Positions 43,734 through 53,048 are shown, numbered from the stretch's first letter. The stretch is DNA of 64,000 nt from Eubacteriales bacterium (GCA_030539335.1 JAUNSG010000014.1:1-64000), one strand, 5' to 3'. Numbers and translations: made by a program. The notes: generated from the sequence alone by a model not told the origin.

Positions 43734-44945
43734 ATGGCACTAATTGTGCAAAAATTCGGCGGCACGTCGGTTGCCAATACCGAACGCATTTTTAACGTGG
43801 CAGACATTGTCACAAAGACAGCTGCCGCAGGCAATCAGGTCGTTGTTGTCGTTTCCGCACAGGGCGATACGACGGATGATTTTATTGCAAAGGCCGGAGA
43901 GATCACCGACAATCCGCCGGCACGGGAGATGGATGTCCTGTTGAGCGCAGGCGAGCAGATCTCCATGTCCCTGCTGGCGATGGCGATCGAGAAGCTCGGC
44001 TATCGCGCAACCAGCCTGACCGGCTGGCAGGCCGGTATCCGCACCGATCTGAACTATGGCATGTCGCGCATCCGCAGAGTAAATCCGGAGCGCATCCAGA
44101 GTCTGCTGGATCGGAAACGTATCGTAATTGTTGCCGGTTTCCAGGGCATCAACTCGCATGACAGCATCACGACGCTGGGTCGCGGCGGTTCGGATACGAC
44201 GGCCGTTGCCATTGCTGCCGCACTGCATGCCGACCTTTGCCAGATCTATACCGATGTAGACGGCGTATATACCGCTGACCCGCGCATTGTACCGGGCGCA
44301 AAGAAGCTGGATGAGATCACGTTTGACGAGATGCTTGAGCTGGCTACCCTCGGCGCACAGGTTCTGCACAACCGTTCGGTCGAGATGGCAAAGAAATATA
44401 ACGTAGATCTCGAAGTTGTTTCGAGCTTAACCAGAAATCCAGGAACCAAAGTCAAGGAGGTTACTTCTGTGGAAAAGATGATTATCAGCGGCGTTGCCTG
44501 CGACAAGGACACCGCCCGCGTTACTGTATGCGGCCTGCCGGACGAGCCGGGCAAGGCATTCCGTGTGTTCTCTCTGCTGGCAAAGAATAAGATCAACATC
44601 GATATCATTCTGCAGACCAGTGTCAATGAAGCAGGTACCAAGCAGGACATCAGCTTCACGGTTGCAACGGCATCCCGCGAGGCAGCGGTAAAGATCCTGG
44701 AGGAGAACAAGGAGCGCCTGCATTTTGATTCGATCACTTCCCAGACCGATCTGGCGAAGGTTTCGATTGTCGGTTCCGGCATGGTTTCCAACCCGGGCGT
44801 TGCAGCGAAGATGTTCGAGGCACTGTCCGATGCCCATGTCAACATCCTGATGATCGCGACCAGCGAGATCAAGATCTCGGTCGTCATCGATGTTGCCGAT
44901 TCCGGCCGTGCACTTCGTGCCGTACACGACAAGTTCTTCGAGTAA
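43734..44945 (+). CDS. lysC: Aspartate kinase
   Basis: 403 residues. Kinase domain with KFGGTSVANTERI, VVVSAQGDTTDDF and GRGGSDTTAVAIAAAL, followed by two ACT domains (about 265-403). It starts the aspartate pathway. AGGAGG is 11 bases before the ATG. An internal, in-frame GTG at 44469 has a perfect ribosome site, so a separate beta subunit of 158 residues is likely, as known for Bacillus aspartokinases. Confidence 0.96.
   Translation: MALIVQKFGGTSVANTERIFNVADIVTKTAAAGNQVVVVVSAQGDTTDDFIAKAGEITDNPPAREMDVLLSAGEQISMSLLAMAIEKLGYRATSLTGWQAGIRTDLNYGMSRIRRVNPERIQSLLDRKRIVIVAGFQGINSHDSITTLGRGGSDTTAVAIAAALHADLCQIYTDVDGVYTADPRIVPGAKKLDEITFDEMLELATLGAQVLHNRSVEMAKKYNVDLEVVSSLTRNPGTKVKEVTSVEKMIISGVACDKDTARVTVCGLPDEPGKAFRVFSLLAKNKINIDIILQTSVNEAGTKQDISFTVATASREAAVKILEENKERLHFDSITSQTDLAKVSIVGSGMVSNPGVAAKMFEALSDAHVNILMIATSEIKISVVIDVADSGRALRAVHDKFFE
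44454..44471 (+). promoter_or_regulatory. Internal ribosome site and GTG start in lysC (beta subunit)
   Basis: AAGGAGGT at 44454-44461, seven bases, then GTG at 44469, in the lysC frame at codon 246. Product would be the ACT-ACT part alone. Confidence 0.75.
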
Positions 44946-44965
44946 TTTTTTCTATCCATACAGAG

Positions 44966-45002
44966 AAAACCGATCTTCCCAAATGGGAGGGTCGGTTTTT
45001 TT
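44966..45002 (+). terminator. Intrinsic terminator after lysC
   Basis: AACCGATCTTCCC-AAAT-GGGAGGGTCGGTT with two G-U pairs, then TTTTT. Confidence 0.85.
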
Positions 45003-45115
45003 GCTAATCTTTCCTTTTTTCTGTGAGAAATGCAGGGAATTTTTCATTTTTGCTGTTCTGCCGTATTATTTTGTGGTATACTACAATTATCTATAGAATA
45101 ATGGGGATTGATTGT

Positions 45116-45910
45116 ATGAATCCAAAAAAGAAATCGTTTCCTCCGAAATCCGACCGCCGCAGACCGCGGGAGGAATCCGGGGAATGGATGCTGTACGAAG
45201 GGCGAAACGCCGTGATGGAGCTGCTTCGTGCGGGAAAGCCGGTGGACAAGCTGTTTTTGTCGGCGGATGTTTCCGGCCGTATGGCGGATATCGTCTCGAT
45301 GGCGAAGGCGTCGGGCGCTGTAGTTGTGGAATGCGACCGGCGCAAGCTGGATGCGATGAGCGAAACCGGCGTCCATCAGGGCGTGATCGCGCAGGCTGCC
45401 GCACATGAATACGTCTCGCTGGAGGATATTTTGCAGACGGCGCGTGACCGTGGGGAAAAGCCGCTGATTTTAATTTGCGATGGGTTGAATGACCCGCACA
45501 ATCTGGGCGCCGTCATCCGTTCGGCGGAGACGGCGGGAGCACATGGCGTGATTATTCCGAAGCGCCGGGCGGTCGGCCTGACGGCGACGGCGGCGAAGGC
45601 CTCGGCCGGAGCCATTGAGCACATCGGGGTTGCACGTGTGACCAATCTGGCAGCGACAATCGATACGCTCAAGGAACAAGGAGTCTGGGTCTTTGGCGCG
45701 GATGCCGGAGGAGATAAAAACCTATACGATGCGGATTTTGCCGATTCCTGTGCCATTGTCATCGGTTCGGAGGGCAACGGGCTCAGCCGGATCGTGCGGG
45801 AAAAGTGTGATTTTATTGTCAGCATTCCGATGAAGGGAAAGGTCAATTCCCTGAATGCATCGGCAGCCGCCGCTGTGCTTCTCTATGAAGCGGTGAGACA
45901 GAGACCGTAG
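45116..45910 (+). CDS. rlmB: 23S rRNA 2'-O-ribose methyltransferase, RlmB/TrmH type
   Basis: 264 residues of the SPOUT class. N-terminal substrate-binding domain (YEGRNAVMELLRAGKPVDKLFL), linker, then the knotted domain with DGLNDPHNLGAVIRSAETAG, CAIVIGSEGNGLSR and IPMKGKVNSLNASAAAAVLLYE. It methylates a ribose in rRNA (or tRNA). Start at 45116 preferred; an in-frame ATG at 45101 is possible. The next gene begins 11 bases after its stop. Confidence 0.92.
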   Translation: MNPKKKSFPPKSDRRRPREESGEWMLYEGRNAVMELLRAGKPVDKLFLSADVSGRMADIVSMAKASGAVVVECDRRKLDAMSETGVHQGVIAQAAAHEYVSLEDILQTARDRGEKPLILICDGLNDPHNLGAVIRSAETAGAHGVIIPKRRAVGLTATAAKASAGAIEHIGVARVTNLAATIDTLKEQGVWVFGADAGGDKNLYDADFADSCAIVIGSEGNGLSRIVREKCDFIVSIPMKGKVNSLNASAAAAVLLYEAVRQRP

Positions 45911-45921
45911 GAGGATTACAT

Positions 45922-48900
45922 ATGGACGAATTAAATCTGGATCAGTTCAAGGAACTGATTGGCGATCTGGAGCCATCCAAAAGCACCTCGTTTCGTCTGG
46001 ATGATATCATGAAGGAAGTGGCGGAGGCGCAGGAAGCGCTGAATCCAGCCCAAGAACCGATTGAGCCGGAGGAAGAACCGACGAAGCTCCTTTCCGAGCA
46101 GGAAGAGGTGCGTTCGGACGAGGAACCGGAGACGGAAGAGGACGAAACTGAGGTCATACCGGACGATCCGGAGCCTGTGGAGGAGACCGAGCCGGAGGAA
46201 GAGCCGATGGACGAGGAGGATTCCGAACCGGAGCCGCCGAAGAAAAAACACTTCTGGGACAACTGGGTAGTGCCGGAAGAAGGCGATGAGGAAGCGGCAG
46301 AGCAGTCCCAGCCGGAGGAACTGACCGGGGAGGACGAGGAGCCGGAGCGCATCAGATTCTTTGCGAGCCTGTTTGAGGGCGCAAAGGGGGATGCGGAGAT
46401 CGCGGAAGAGGACGAGGAACTCGCAGAGGTCTTTCAGGAAAAGCAGCCGAAGCGCCGTTTTTGGGAGCGTTGGCTGGCACCGGAAAAATTAGAAGAGGAT
46501 GCGGCGCCGGCGGAGGAAACCACATCGGTCGCGGCCGGGGAAGAAACCATTGCCATTTCGATGGAGGAGCCGGAGGAGGAACCGACCCAGGTGCTGGAAT
46601 CCCAGCCGACGGTCGTCTTTGCGCCGGTTCCGGAGGACGCCGGGGAACCGGAAGCTTCGGAAGAGCTGGAAGAGCCGAGCGAGGAAGACTTGCTGTATGA
46701 ATCCATTTCGCATGCGGCGGAAGAGGGCGAACCGGAACATGCCTTCGACGCGCAGCCGATCGCCGATTTGATGGACGAAATGGCAGAGGAAACGGCCTCC
46801 GAGCCGGAGGAGGAAGCGCCGGAGTCCGAAGCCGAGTCGGAAGAAGAGATTCCGGATATAGACGAACCGGAGGCGGAGGAAGAAACCGCAGAGCCTCTGG
46901 AAGAGGAAGAAGCGATCGAAGAGACCCCGGAGGAACCAGAGATCGAGGAGGTGCCGGAACTCCGTATTCGGAAGCCGAAGTTCCTGGATAAGTGGTTTGC
47001 ACCGATTGAGGATGTGCCGGAGGAGCGAAAGAGAACGGAAGAATCCGAAGCACAGCCGGAGGAAAAGCAGGAACCGGAGGAGACCATTGTCTTCGAAGAT
47101 GAGCGGCCGGAAGAGCCGGAAGCGGCAGCCGTACCGCCCACGGAGGAGGAAACGTTCGACCAGAGCCTGCCAGAGGAACCGGAGGAAGAGACGGAAGCGG
47201 AGCCCGTCCCGGATGAGCCGGAGCAGACGATCAGTCAGGCGGAATTTGAGGCGTTCCTGCGGGAGGCCGATGAGGAGCCGCAGCCGCGCGCCAGCTTTGC
47301 AGAACTGATGCGGGAGAGCGGTGTGGATTGGCATGAAGATGCCCCGCAGACCGAAGCCCCGGTTGTCTCCGAGGATCTGAAGAGCCAGGTGGTCTATCTG
47401 GAGCTGGGCGCAAAGGAAAGCGCGCCGGAACCGGAGAAAACGCCGGAGATCGAACCGGAACCGGAGCAGCGTATCGAACGGCCCGAAGGGAAAGCCGCTG
47501 TGGAGGAGCCGGTATCGAAGCCGGCAAAGCCGCAGGCGCCTGCACGTCCGGAACCGATCTGGCTGCGCATGTCGCTGGAGCGCATCGGGGACATCGCACC
47601 GAAGGTCGAGCGAGTCAACGGAGAGCCGGTCCTGATGAGTGAGATTCGCCGTCTGGAGCGGGAAAAAGAACAGCTTCAGCGGAAGAGAACCGAGCAGACG
47701 GCACAGCCGGCTCCGACCGTCCCACCGATGCCGCGCCCTGTCTATCCCGCCGAGAGCGAGACGGAGGACGACGGCGGAGATGATGAGGTGTCCGGGGGGC
47801 GACCTGACATAGAATTGGAATCGGAACAACGGATAGAACATGCGGTTGTGACCGAAGAAGAACCGGAGGGTGATTGGGAAGAGCCCGAAGCGGCGGAGCT
47901 TCCGGACGATACGGAGGCGCCGCGTCCGAAAAGGACCCAGCAGAAAAAGTCCCGGTTTGCGCGTTGGAGAGAACGGCGCAAAAGAGCACAGGAGGCGCGC
48001 ACCCGCGTGCCGAAAAGTGCGAAGGCCGGATACAAACAGTGGAACCGCACGGCACGGTCAACCGGAAGACGGTCGATGCTCGTCGGTGTGCTGACGCTGC
48101 TTGCCCTGTATTTGTCCTGCTCTGCGACGATGGATCTGCCGGTGCCGGAGGCCCTTTCCTATACCGAATCGATGCAGAATTTCTATGGTGTTCTGATCGG
48201 TCTGACGGTGATCGCCATGCTGGCCGCGTGGGATGTCCTGGTAGATGGAATTAAAGCGCTGTTTCATTTGCAGATGGATTTCTGTACGTTGATCACCCTG
48301 ACGCTTGTGATGACGCTGGTACACAGCGGCCTGCGGATTACCATCGTGGGGGAGGAGCTTTCCTATCCCTGTGTGGCGATGGCGGCATTGTATGCATTGA
48401 TGCGTGCGCGGGTGGCGCAGGCTGCCGCCAAACGGAATACCTACAAGACGGCAGCGCTCAACCGTGCTCCGATTGGCATTTATCTGCACCGGGAGCCAAA
48501 GCCGCACCTGGTCAAGCGCCGTCTGGAGGACAACGAAGCCTTTGTCGGATGTGCGGCGAGAGACGGCTGGCACAGCCGGTTTGAGCGGCTGTATACCCCG
48601 CTTGTGATTGTGGCGGCGCTGGTAATGGCGTGGATCATCACGACGATGACCGAAGACCATGGACGGTTTGTCTATGCATTTTCCGCACTGCTCGTAGCGG
48701 CGAGCCAGATCGGGTTGCTGACCGCGGTGGCGCTTGGCAGCTCGAATGCAACCCAACGCCTGATGCGCGACGATGCAGCGCTGGCGGGACTTGGGGCGGC
48801 AATCCGCATGGCGGATGTCTCACAGGTTGTGATGACCGATGGCGATCTGTTCCCGACGGGTTCCATCCTGGTCGATGATTACATCGATATCCGTGGCTCC

Positions 48901-49644
48901 ATGGAGCTGGACGATGTGCTGGCCTATGCCGCGGCGGTAGAGGACGACAGTGCACTGGGACGCGTGCTCAAGGAGAAAATCCATCAGCGCTACGGCGATC
49001 AGGTCGCGGCACACGACCGCGTCCGTTATAAAAATGGCGGAAACGGCGCCCGGATCGGGGATCGCGAGGTGCTGTTTGGCACCGCCTCCTTTATGGAGGA
49101 CATGAAGATCCCGATCCCGGCGCTCCCGGACCAGGAGGATCATTTGTTCCTCGCGGTGGATGGCGTGACCGAAGCGGTGTTTGAGGTGGAATACGTCGCG
49201 ACGACACAGGTGTACACGGCGCTGCAGGCGCTGGCCGAGCGTCGGATTTCGGTTCTGTTCCAGGCAAAGGACTGCTATCTGTCTGCGGAGCGGCTGTCGG
49301 ATCTGTTTGGCCTGCAGCCGGGCATGATCCATATGCCCGATCTGGAGCAGGCGCGGCAGATCAGCACACCGGAGTATGTGGAAGAGGATATCCTGCTCGC
49401 CATTTTGACGCGCGATGGCGCCGCACCGTATTCGGATTGTGTGGATGCCGCCTATTCGCTCAGCCGGCTCACAGCGGGCGGTATGCTGCTCGGGACGCTG
49501 GCGGCGGTGCTGGATATGGCGCTGATGACCTATTTGTGCTTTGTCTTTGCTCCGCTGGGGGCCTCCCCGCTGCGGGTACTGTTGTATTCCCTGTTGTGGT
49601 TTATTCCAATTTTTTTCATCGAAAACGAGGCAAAACGCGGATAA
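45922..49644 (+). CDS. Giant acidic protein with degenerate P-type-ATPase-like membrane domain
   Basis: 1240 residues. Residues 1-660 are Glu/Pro-rich, clearly disordered and acidic, with a basic stretch at 668-716. Three short motifs recur: FWDNWVVPE (111-119), FWERWLAPE (180-188), FLDKWFAPI (354-362). From 719 there are about six to eight membrane segments (719-735, 756-800, 815-829, 891-908, 917-940, 1183-1233). The soluble part between them lines up with P-type ATPases: VVMTDGDLFPTGS (969-981) sits where VVFDKTGTLTEG should be, DVLAYAAAVEDDSALGRV follows like the N-domain entry, and VLFQAKDCYLSAERLSDLFG (1111-1130) replaces the TGDN loop. The phosphorylated Asp is lost, so it cannot be a normal pump. 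Second gene after rlmB. Confidence 0.8.
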   Translation: MDELNLDQFKELIGDLEPSKSTSFRLDDIMKEVAEAQEALNPAQEPIEPEEEPTKLLSEQEEVRSDEEPETEEDETEVIPDDPEPVEETEPEEEPMDEEDSEPEPPKKKHFWDNWVVPEEGDEEAAEQSQPEELTGEDEEPERIRFFASLFEGAKGDAEIAEEDEELAEVFQEKQPKRRFWERWLAPEKLEEDAAPAEETTSVAAGEETIAISMEEPEEEPTQVLESQPTVVFAPVPEDAGEPEASEELEEPSEEDLLYESISHAAEEGEPEHAFDAQPIADLMDEMAEETASEPEEEAPESEAESEEEIPDIDEPEAEEETAEPLEEEEAIEETPEEPEIEEVPELRIRKPKFLDKWFAPIEDVPEERKRTEESEAQPEEKQEPEETIVFEDERPEEPEAAAVPPTEEETFDQSLPEEPEEETEAEPVPDEPEQTISQAEFEAFLREADEEPQPRASFAELMRESGVDWHEDAPQTEAPVVSEDLKSQVVYLELGAKESAPEPEKTPEIEPEPEQRIERPEGKAAVEEPVSKPAKPQAPARPEPIWLRMSLERIGDIAPKVERVNGEPVLMSEIRRLEREKEQLQRKRTEQTAQPAPTVPPMPRPVYPAESETEDDGGDDEVSGGRPDIELESEQRIEHAVVTEEEPEGDWEEPEAAELPDDTEAPRPKRTQQKKSRFARWRERRKRAQEARTRVPKSAKAGYKQWNRTARSTGRRSMLVGVLTLLALYLSCSATMDLPVPEALSYTESMQNFYGVLIGLTVIAMLAAWDVLVDGIKALFHLQMDFCTLITLTLVMTLVHSGLRITIVGEELSYPCVAMAALYALMRARVAQAAAKRNTYKTAALNRAPIGIYLHREPKPHLVKRRLEDNEAFVGCAARDGWHSRFERLYTPLVIVAALVMAWIITTMTEDHGRFVYAFSALLVAASQIGLLTAVALGSSNATQRLMRDDAALAGLGAAIRMADVSQVVMTDGDLFPTGSILVDDYIDIRGSMELDDVLAYAAAVEDDSALGRVLKEKIHQRYGDQVAAHDRVRYKNGGNGARIGDREVLFGTASFMEDMKIPIPALPDQEDHLFLAVDGVTEAVFEVEYVATTQVYTALQALAERRISVLFQAKDCYLSAERLSDLFGLQPGMIHMPDLEQARQISTPEYVEEDILLAILTRDGAAPYSDCVDAAYSLSRLTAGGMLLGTLAAVLDMALMTYLCFVFAPLGASPLRVLLYSLLWFIPIFFIENEAKRG

Positions 49645-49667
49645 AACAAAAGAAAATTAGCCTTTCT

Positions 49668-49711
49668 GACCGGCTGTATGGAGCAATTCCAGCAGCCGGT
49701 CATCTTTTTTT
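49668..49711 (+). terminator. Intrinsic terminator
   Basis: GACCGGCTG and CAGCCGGTC with inner TGGA/TCCA pairing, followed by CATCTTTTTTT, after the 1240-residue protein. Confidence 0.82.
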
Positions 49712-49831
49712 AAAATCACAAATTAGGCACAAAACAGACAAAATAACAAGAAATATGCGAGAAATAGAAAGGAATTGTACAAAAATGAGAAAAATAAAAC
49801 TTGTGTTTATAAAATATTAACAAACTTTCGT

Positions 49832-49860
49832 TTGCAAAAGACGATAAAATAGGTTATAAT
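49832..49860 (+). promoter_or_regulatory. Promoter of EF-G paralogue
   Basis: TTGCAA (49832-49837), 17-nt spacer, TATAAT (49855-49860). The surrounding 100 bp are AT-rich and hold no other feature. Confidence 0.8.
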
Positions 49861-49924
49861 TACGAAGGTGATATATCGGTACTGGCCGGTTGTCATAAAG
49901 TGATTACTAAGGAGTGTGGACCAG

Positions 49925-51985
49925 TTGAATACTTATTCTGTTGATAAAATCCGTAATATCTGTGTCATGGGTCATGGCGGAGATGGCAAAACCTCGATGA
50001 TCGAGAGTATGCTGTATCTGACCGGCGTGACGGATCGTTTGGGAAAGATTGCAGACGGAAATACCGTGTGTGATTCCGATCCGGAGGAGATCCGCAGAAA
50101 GTTTTCGATTTCCACCGCAGTTGCACCGATTGAGTTTAACGATTGCAAGGTAAATTTCCTCGACACCCCGGGCTTCTTTGACTTTGAGGGTGAGGTTGCC
50201 AGCGCACTGCGTGTCTGCGAATCCGGCCTGATTGTCGTTCCGGGCAAGACCGGCCCGAGCGTCGGCACGGAGAAGGCATGGAAGCGTCTGGCGGATGCCG
50301 GCAAGCCGTGCATGTTCTATATTTCCAAGATTGACGAAGAGCATTCGGACTACAAAACCTCGCTGCATAAGCTGCAGAAGCAGTTCGGCATGGAGGTTGC
50401 TCCGATCGTCATTCCGATTTTCGAAGGCAATCGCGAAACCGTCGGCATCATCGACTGTGTTATCCGTAAGGCATATAAGATGGAAGGCAGCAAGCGTGTG
50501 GAGATCCCGATTCCGGATGACATGATGCCGCGCGTAGACCAGCTGCGCAACGCCCTGTGTGAAAACATCGCCGAGCTGTCGGAGGAACTGATGGACCGTT
50601 ACTTCGCCGGGGAAGAGTTCAGCGACGAAGAACTGATCGCCGGCCTGCGTCAGGGCGCGCTGGAGCGTCTGATTATCCCGGTGTGCTGTGGTGCCTCCGT
50701 GACCGGTATTGGCTCGTACGCGACGCTGAAGGCGATTTGTGATTACATGCCGTCCCCGGACCAGGGCGAGACCGAAGTCATTGAGACGGATGACGATCTG
50801 ATCGAAGTTGCATGCAACCCGAACGGTACGCCGTGTGCCTTTGTCTTCAAGACGACAGCAGACCAGTATGGCCGCTTCAGCTACTTCAAGGTAGTGGCAG
50901 GCTCGGTCAAGGCGGATATGACCCTGCTCAATCATCGCATGGATGCGCAGGAAAAGATCGGCCATCTGTACACCGTGTGCGGCAAGAAGACGACCGAGGT
51001 CAAGGAAATTACCTGCGGCGACATTGGCGCTGTTTCCAAGCTGGCTACCACAAAGACAAACGATACCCTGTCCATGACGGTGCGTCCGGTCAATCTGGAA
51101 CCGACGGTCTTTGCCCCGCCGTGCTATTCCCAGGCAATCCGTCCGAAGACCAAGGGCAACGAAGAGAAGGTTGCCTCCGGCCTGAACCGTCTGGCGGATG
51201 AGGACCCGACCTTCAGCTTTGTCATCAACAATGAGACGCATGAGAGCATTCTGAGCGGCATGGGTGATATCCATCTGGACGTCATCTGCTCCAAGCTCAA
51301 GAGCCGCTTTGGTGTTGAGGTCGAGCTTTCCAAGCCGATCGTCCCGTATCGCGAGAAGATCCGCAAGAAGGTTTCGGTAGAAGGCAAGCACAAGAAACAG
51401 TCCGGCGGACATGGCCAGTATGGTCACGTCAAGATGGACTTTGAGCCGTATCCGGAAGGCGAGTTCCAGTTCGAAGAGAAGATCTTCGGCGGCTCGGTTC
51501 CGAAGAATTTCCATCCGGCGGTTGAGAAGGGCATCCGTGAGGCGATGGAGCACGGTGTTCTGGCCGGCTATCCGATGGTTGGCCTGCGTGCCGTCCTGAC
51601 CGATGGCTCCTATCATGACGTTGACTCCAACGAGCTTTCGTTTAAGATGGCGGCAAAGCTGGCCTATAAGGCAGGCATTCCGCAGGCAAATCCGGTCATC
51701 ATGGAGCCGATCAGCTCGATGAAGGTTTATATTCCGGATTCGTACATGGGCGATGTCATCGGCGATATCAACAAGCGCCGCGGCCGCATTCTCGGCATGA
51801 ACCCGACAGACGACGGTCAGGAGATCATTGCCGAGGTACCGATGGCAGAGATCAGCGACTACGCGATCACCCTGCGCTCCATGACACAGGGCAGAGGCTC
51901 GTTTGTTTCGAGCTTTGAACGGTACGATGACGCTCCGCCACAGGTTCAGGAGAAGGTTATTGCCGACAGCCAGGCAAACGAATAA
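49925..51985 (+). CDS. EF-G-like protein (EF-G2 type, altered GTPase motifs)
   Basis: 686 residues with all EF-G domains, including GGHGQYGHVKMDFEPYPEG (domain IV) and MGDVIGDINKRRGRILGM (domain V). G-domain motifs differ: P-loop GHGGDGKTSMIES, DTPGFFDFEG in which the catalytic His of DTPGH is Phe, and SKID in place of NKxD. Family members of this EF-G-like class exist in Clostridia but their role is unclear. The start is TTG at 49925, ten bases after AAGGAG; the GTG at 49916 is too close to the site. Housekeeping EF-G is at 4968. Confidence 0.88.
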   Translation: MNTYSVDKIRNICVMGHGGDGKTSMIESMLYLTGVTDRLGKIADGNTVCDSDPEEIRRKFSISTAVAPIEFNDCKVNFLDTPGFFDFEGEVASALRVCESGLIVVPGKTGPSVGTEKAWKRLADAGKPCMFYISKIDEEHSDYKTSLHKLQKQFGMEVAPIVIPIFEGNRETVGIIDCVIRKAYKMEGSKRVEIPIPDDMMPRVDQLRNALCENIAELSEELMDRYFAGEEFSDEELIAGLRQGALERLIIPVCCGASVTGIGSYATLKAICDYMPSPDQGETEVIETDDDLIEVACNPNGTPCAFVFKTTADQYGRFSYFKVVAGSVKADMTLLNHRMDAQEKIGHLYTVCGKKTTEVKEITCGDIGAVSKLATTKTNDTLSMTVRPVNLEPTVFAPPCYSQAIRPKTKGNEEKVASGLNRLADEDPTFSFVINNETHESILSGMGDIHLDVICSKLKSRFGVEVELSKPIVPYREKIRKKVSVEGKHKKQSGGHGQYGHVKMDFEPYPEGEFQFEEKIFGGSVPKNFHPAVEKGIREAMEHGVLAGYPMVGLRAVLTDGSYHDVDSNELSFKMAAKLAYKAGIPQANPVIMEPISSMKVYIPDSYMGDVIGDINKRRGRILGMNPTDDGQEIIAEVPMAEISDYAITLRSMTQGRGSFVSSFERYDDAPPQVQEKVIADSQANE

Positions 51986-51998
51986 CGAAACGACGAAC

Positions 51999-52031
51999 AA
52001 GCCGCAGGTTCGAAAGATCCTGCGGCTTTCC
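51999..52031 (+). terminator. Intrinsic terminator
   Basis: AAGCCGCAGG-TTCGAAAGAT-CCTGCGGCTT followed by TCCTGTCCTTTT; a weak T-run, but a strong stem. Confidence 0.65.
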
Positions 52032-52061
52032 TGTCCTTTTGTCGTCAATGAGAGTAAAATG

Positions 52062-52090
52062 TTGACAGGATTCCGGGATTGTGCGATAAT
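52062..52090 (+). promoter_or_regulatory. Promoter of nucleotidyltransferase gene
   Basis: TTGACA (52062-52067), 17-nt spacer, GATAAT (52085-52090). Confidence 0.75.
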
Positions 52091-52155
52091 GATTCCGACG
52101 CAACAGGAGGAGAAAAGAGATTGTGGAAAAATAGAAAAATAAGAGGGTGTGAGTT

Positions 52156-53016
52156 ATGAAGGGCATTATTCTGGCGGCAGGGAAGGGTACCCGGCTTTAT
52201 CCGATGACAAAGCCGGTTTGCAAGCCGCTTCTCCCGGTGTATGACAAGCCGCTGATTTATTATCCGCTGGCGATTTTGCTTCAGGCAAATATTCGTGATA
52301 TTATGGTTATCATCCCACCGGACGAGGAAGAGACATTTGCAAAACTGCTGGGAGATGGCAGTGCGTTTGGTGTGCATATTGAATATGCCGTCCAGTATGT
52401 TCCGCGCGGCATCGCGGATGCCTTCCTTGTGGCGGAGGACTTTATCGGAGACGATTCGGTCTGCCTGGTACTCGGGGATAATATTTTCTTTGACGAGAGC
52501 CGGGAATATCGGTTTGTCGCAAGTGCAAAGGAGAACACTGGGGCAACGGTGTTCGGCTATTATGTGGAGGATCCGCGCGCATTTGGCGTCGTTGAGTTCG
52601 ATGAGCACGGCAAGGCGATCAGCATTGAGGAAAAGCCCCGCTTCCCGAAATCCAATTATATTGTTCCGGGCCTGTATTTCTATGACAATCAGGTCATTGA
52701 CATTGCGAAGAATCTCAAGCCGTCCGCACGCGGGGAGTATGAGATTACCGATGTCAATCTGGAATATCTGCGCCGCGGCCAACTGAATGTCGTACCGCTG
52801 GAGCGCAGCTTTGTCTGGATGGATGCCGGCACGGCGGACAGCCTTCTGCAGGCGGCGAACTGCATCGCTGAGGTACAGCACCGCACCGGCCGCTATATTG
52901 CCTGCCTGGAAGAGATTGCGTTGCAGCGCGGCTTGATGACCCAGAATGAGGTACATGAAGCCGGGGAGCGGATCAATCAAACACTGTATGGCCAGTACTT
53001 ACAGTGCATGGAATAA
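52156..53016 (+). CDS. Sugar-nucleotidyltransferase, RmlA-like
   Basis: 286 residues, close to the 290 of glucose-1-phosphate thymidylyltransferases. N-terminal MKGIILAAGKGTRLYPMTKP (nucleotide loop, with Ala-Gly-Lys where many RmlA have Gly-Gly-Ser), YYPLAILLQANIRDIMVI, LVLGDNIFF and EEKPRFPKSNYIVPGLYFYD. It makes dTDP-glucose or a related sugar nucleotide. No rmlB/C/D neighbours, so the exact product is open. Monocistronic with own promoter and terminator. Confidence 0.9.
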   Translation: MKGIILAAGKGTRLYPMTKPVCKPLLPVYDKPLIYYPLAILLQANIRDIMVIIPPDEEETFAKLLGDGSAFGVHIEYAVQYVPRGIADAFLVAEDFIGDDSVCLVLGDNIFFDESREYRFVASAKENTGATVFGYYVEDPRAFGVVEFDEHGKAISIEEKPRFPKSNYIVPGLYFYDNQVIDIAKNLKPSARGEYEITDVNLEYLRRGQLNVVPLERSFVWMDAGTADSLLQAANCIAEVQHRTGRYIACLEEIALQRGLMTQNEVHEAGERINQTLYGQYLQCME

Positions 53017-53048
53017 GCAGAAATACGTATTTGAGAAAGAACACAACA

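Noticed and set aside
46352..47841. Several long Ser-, Pro- or Leu/Arg-rich frames antisense to the acidic protein
   Set aside because: Result of repeated GAG/GAA/CCG codons; the plus-strand frame has the ribosome site and continues into the membrane domain.
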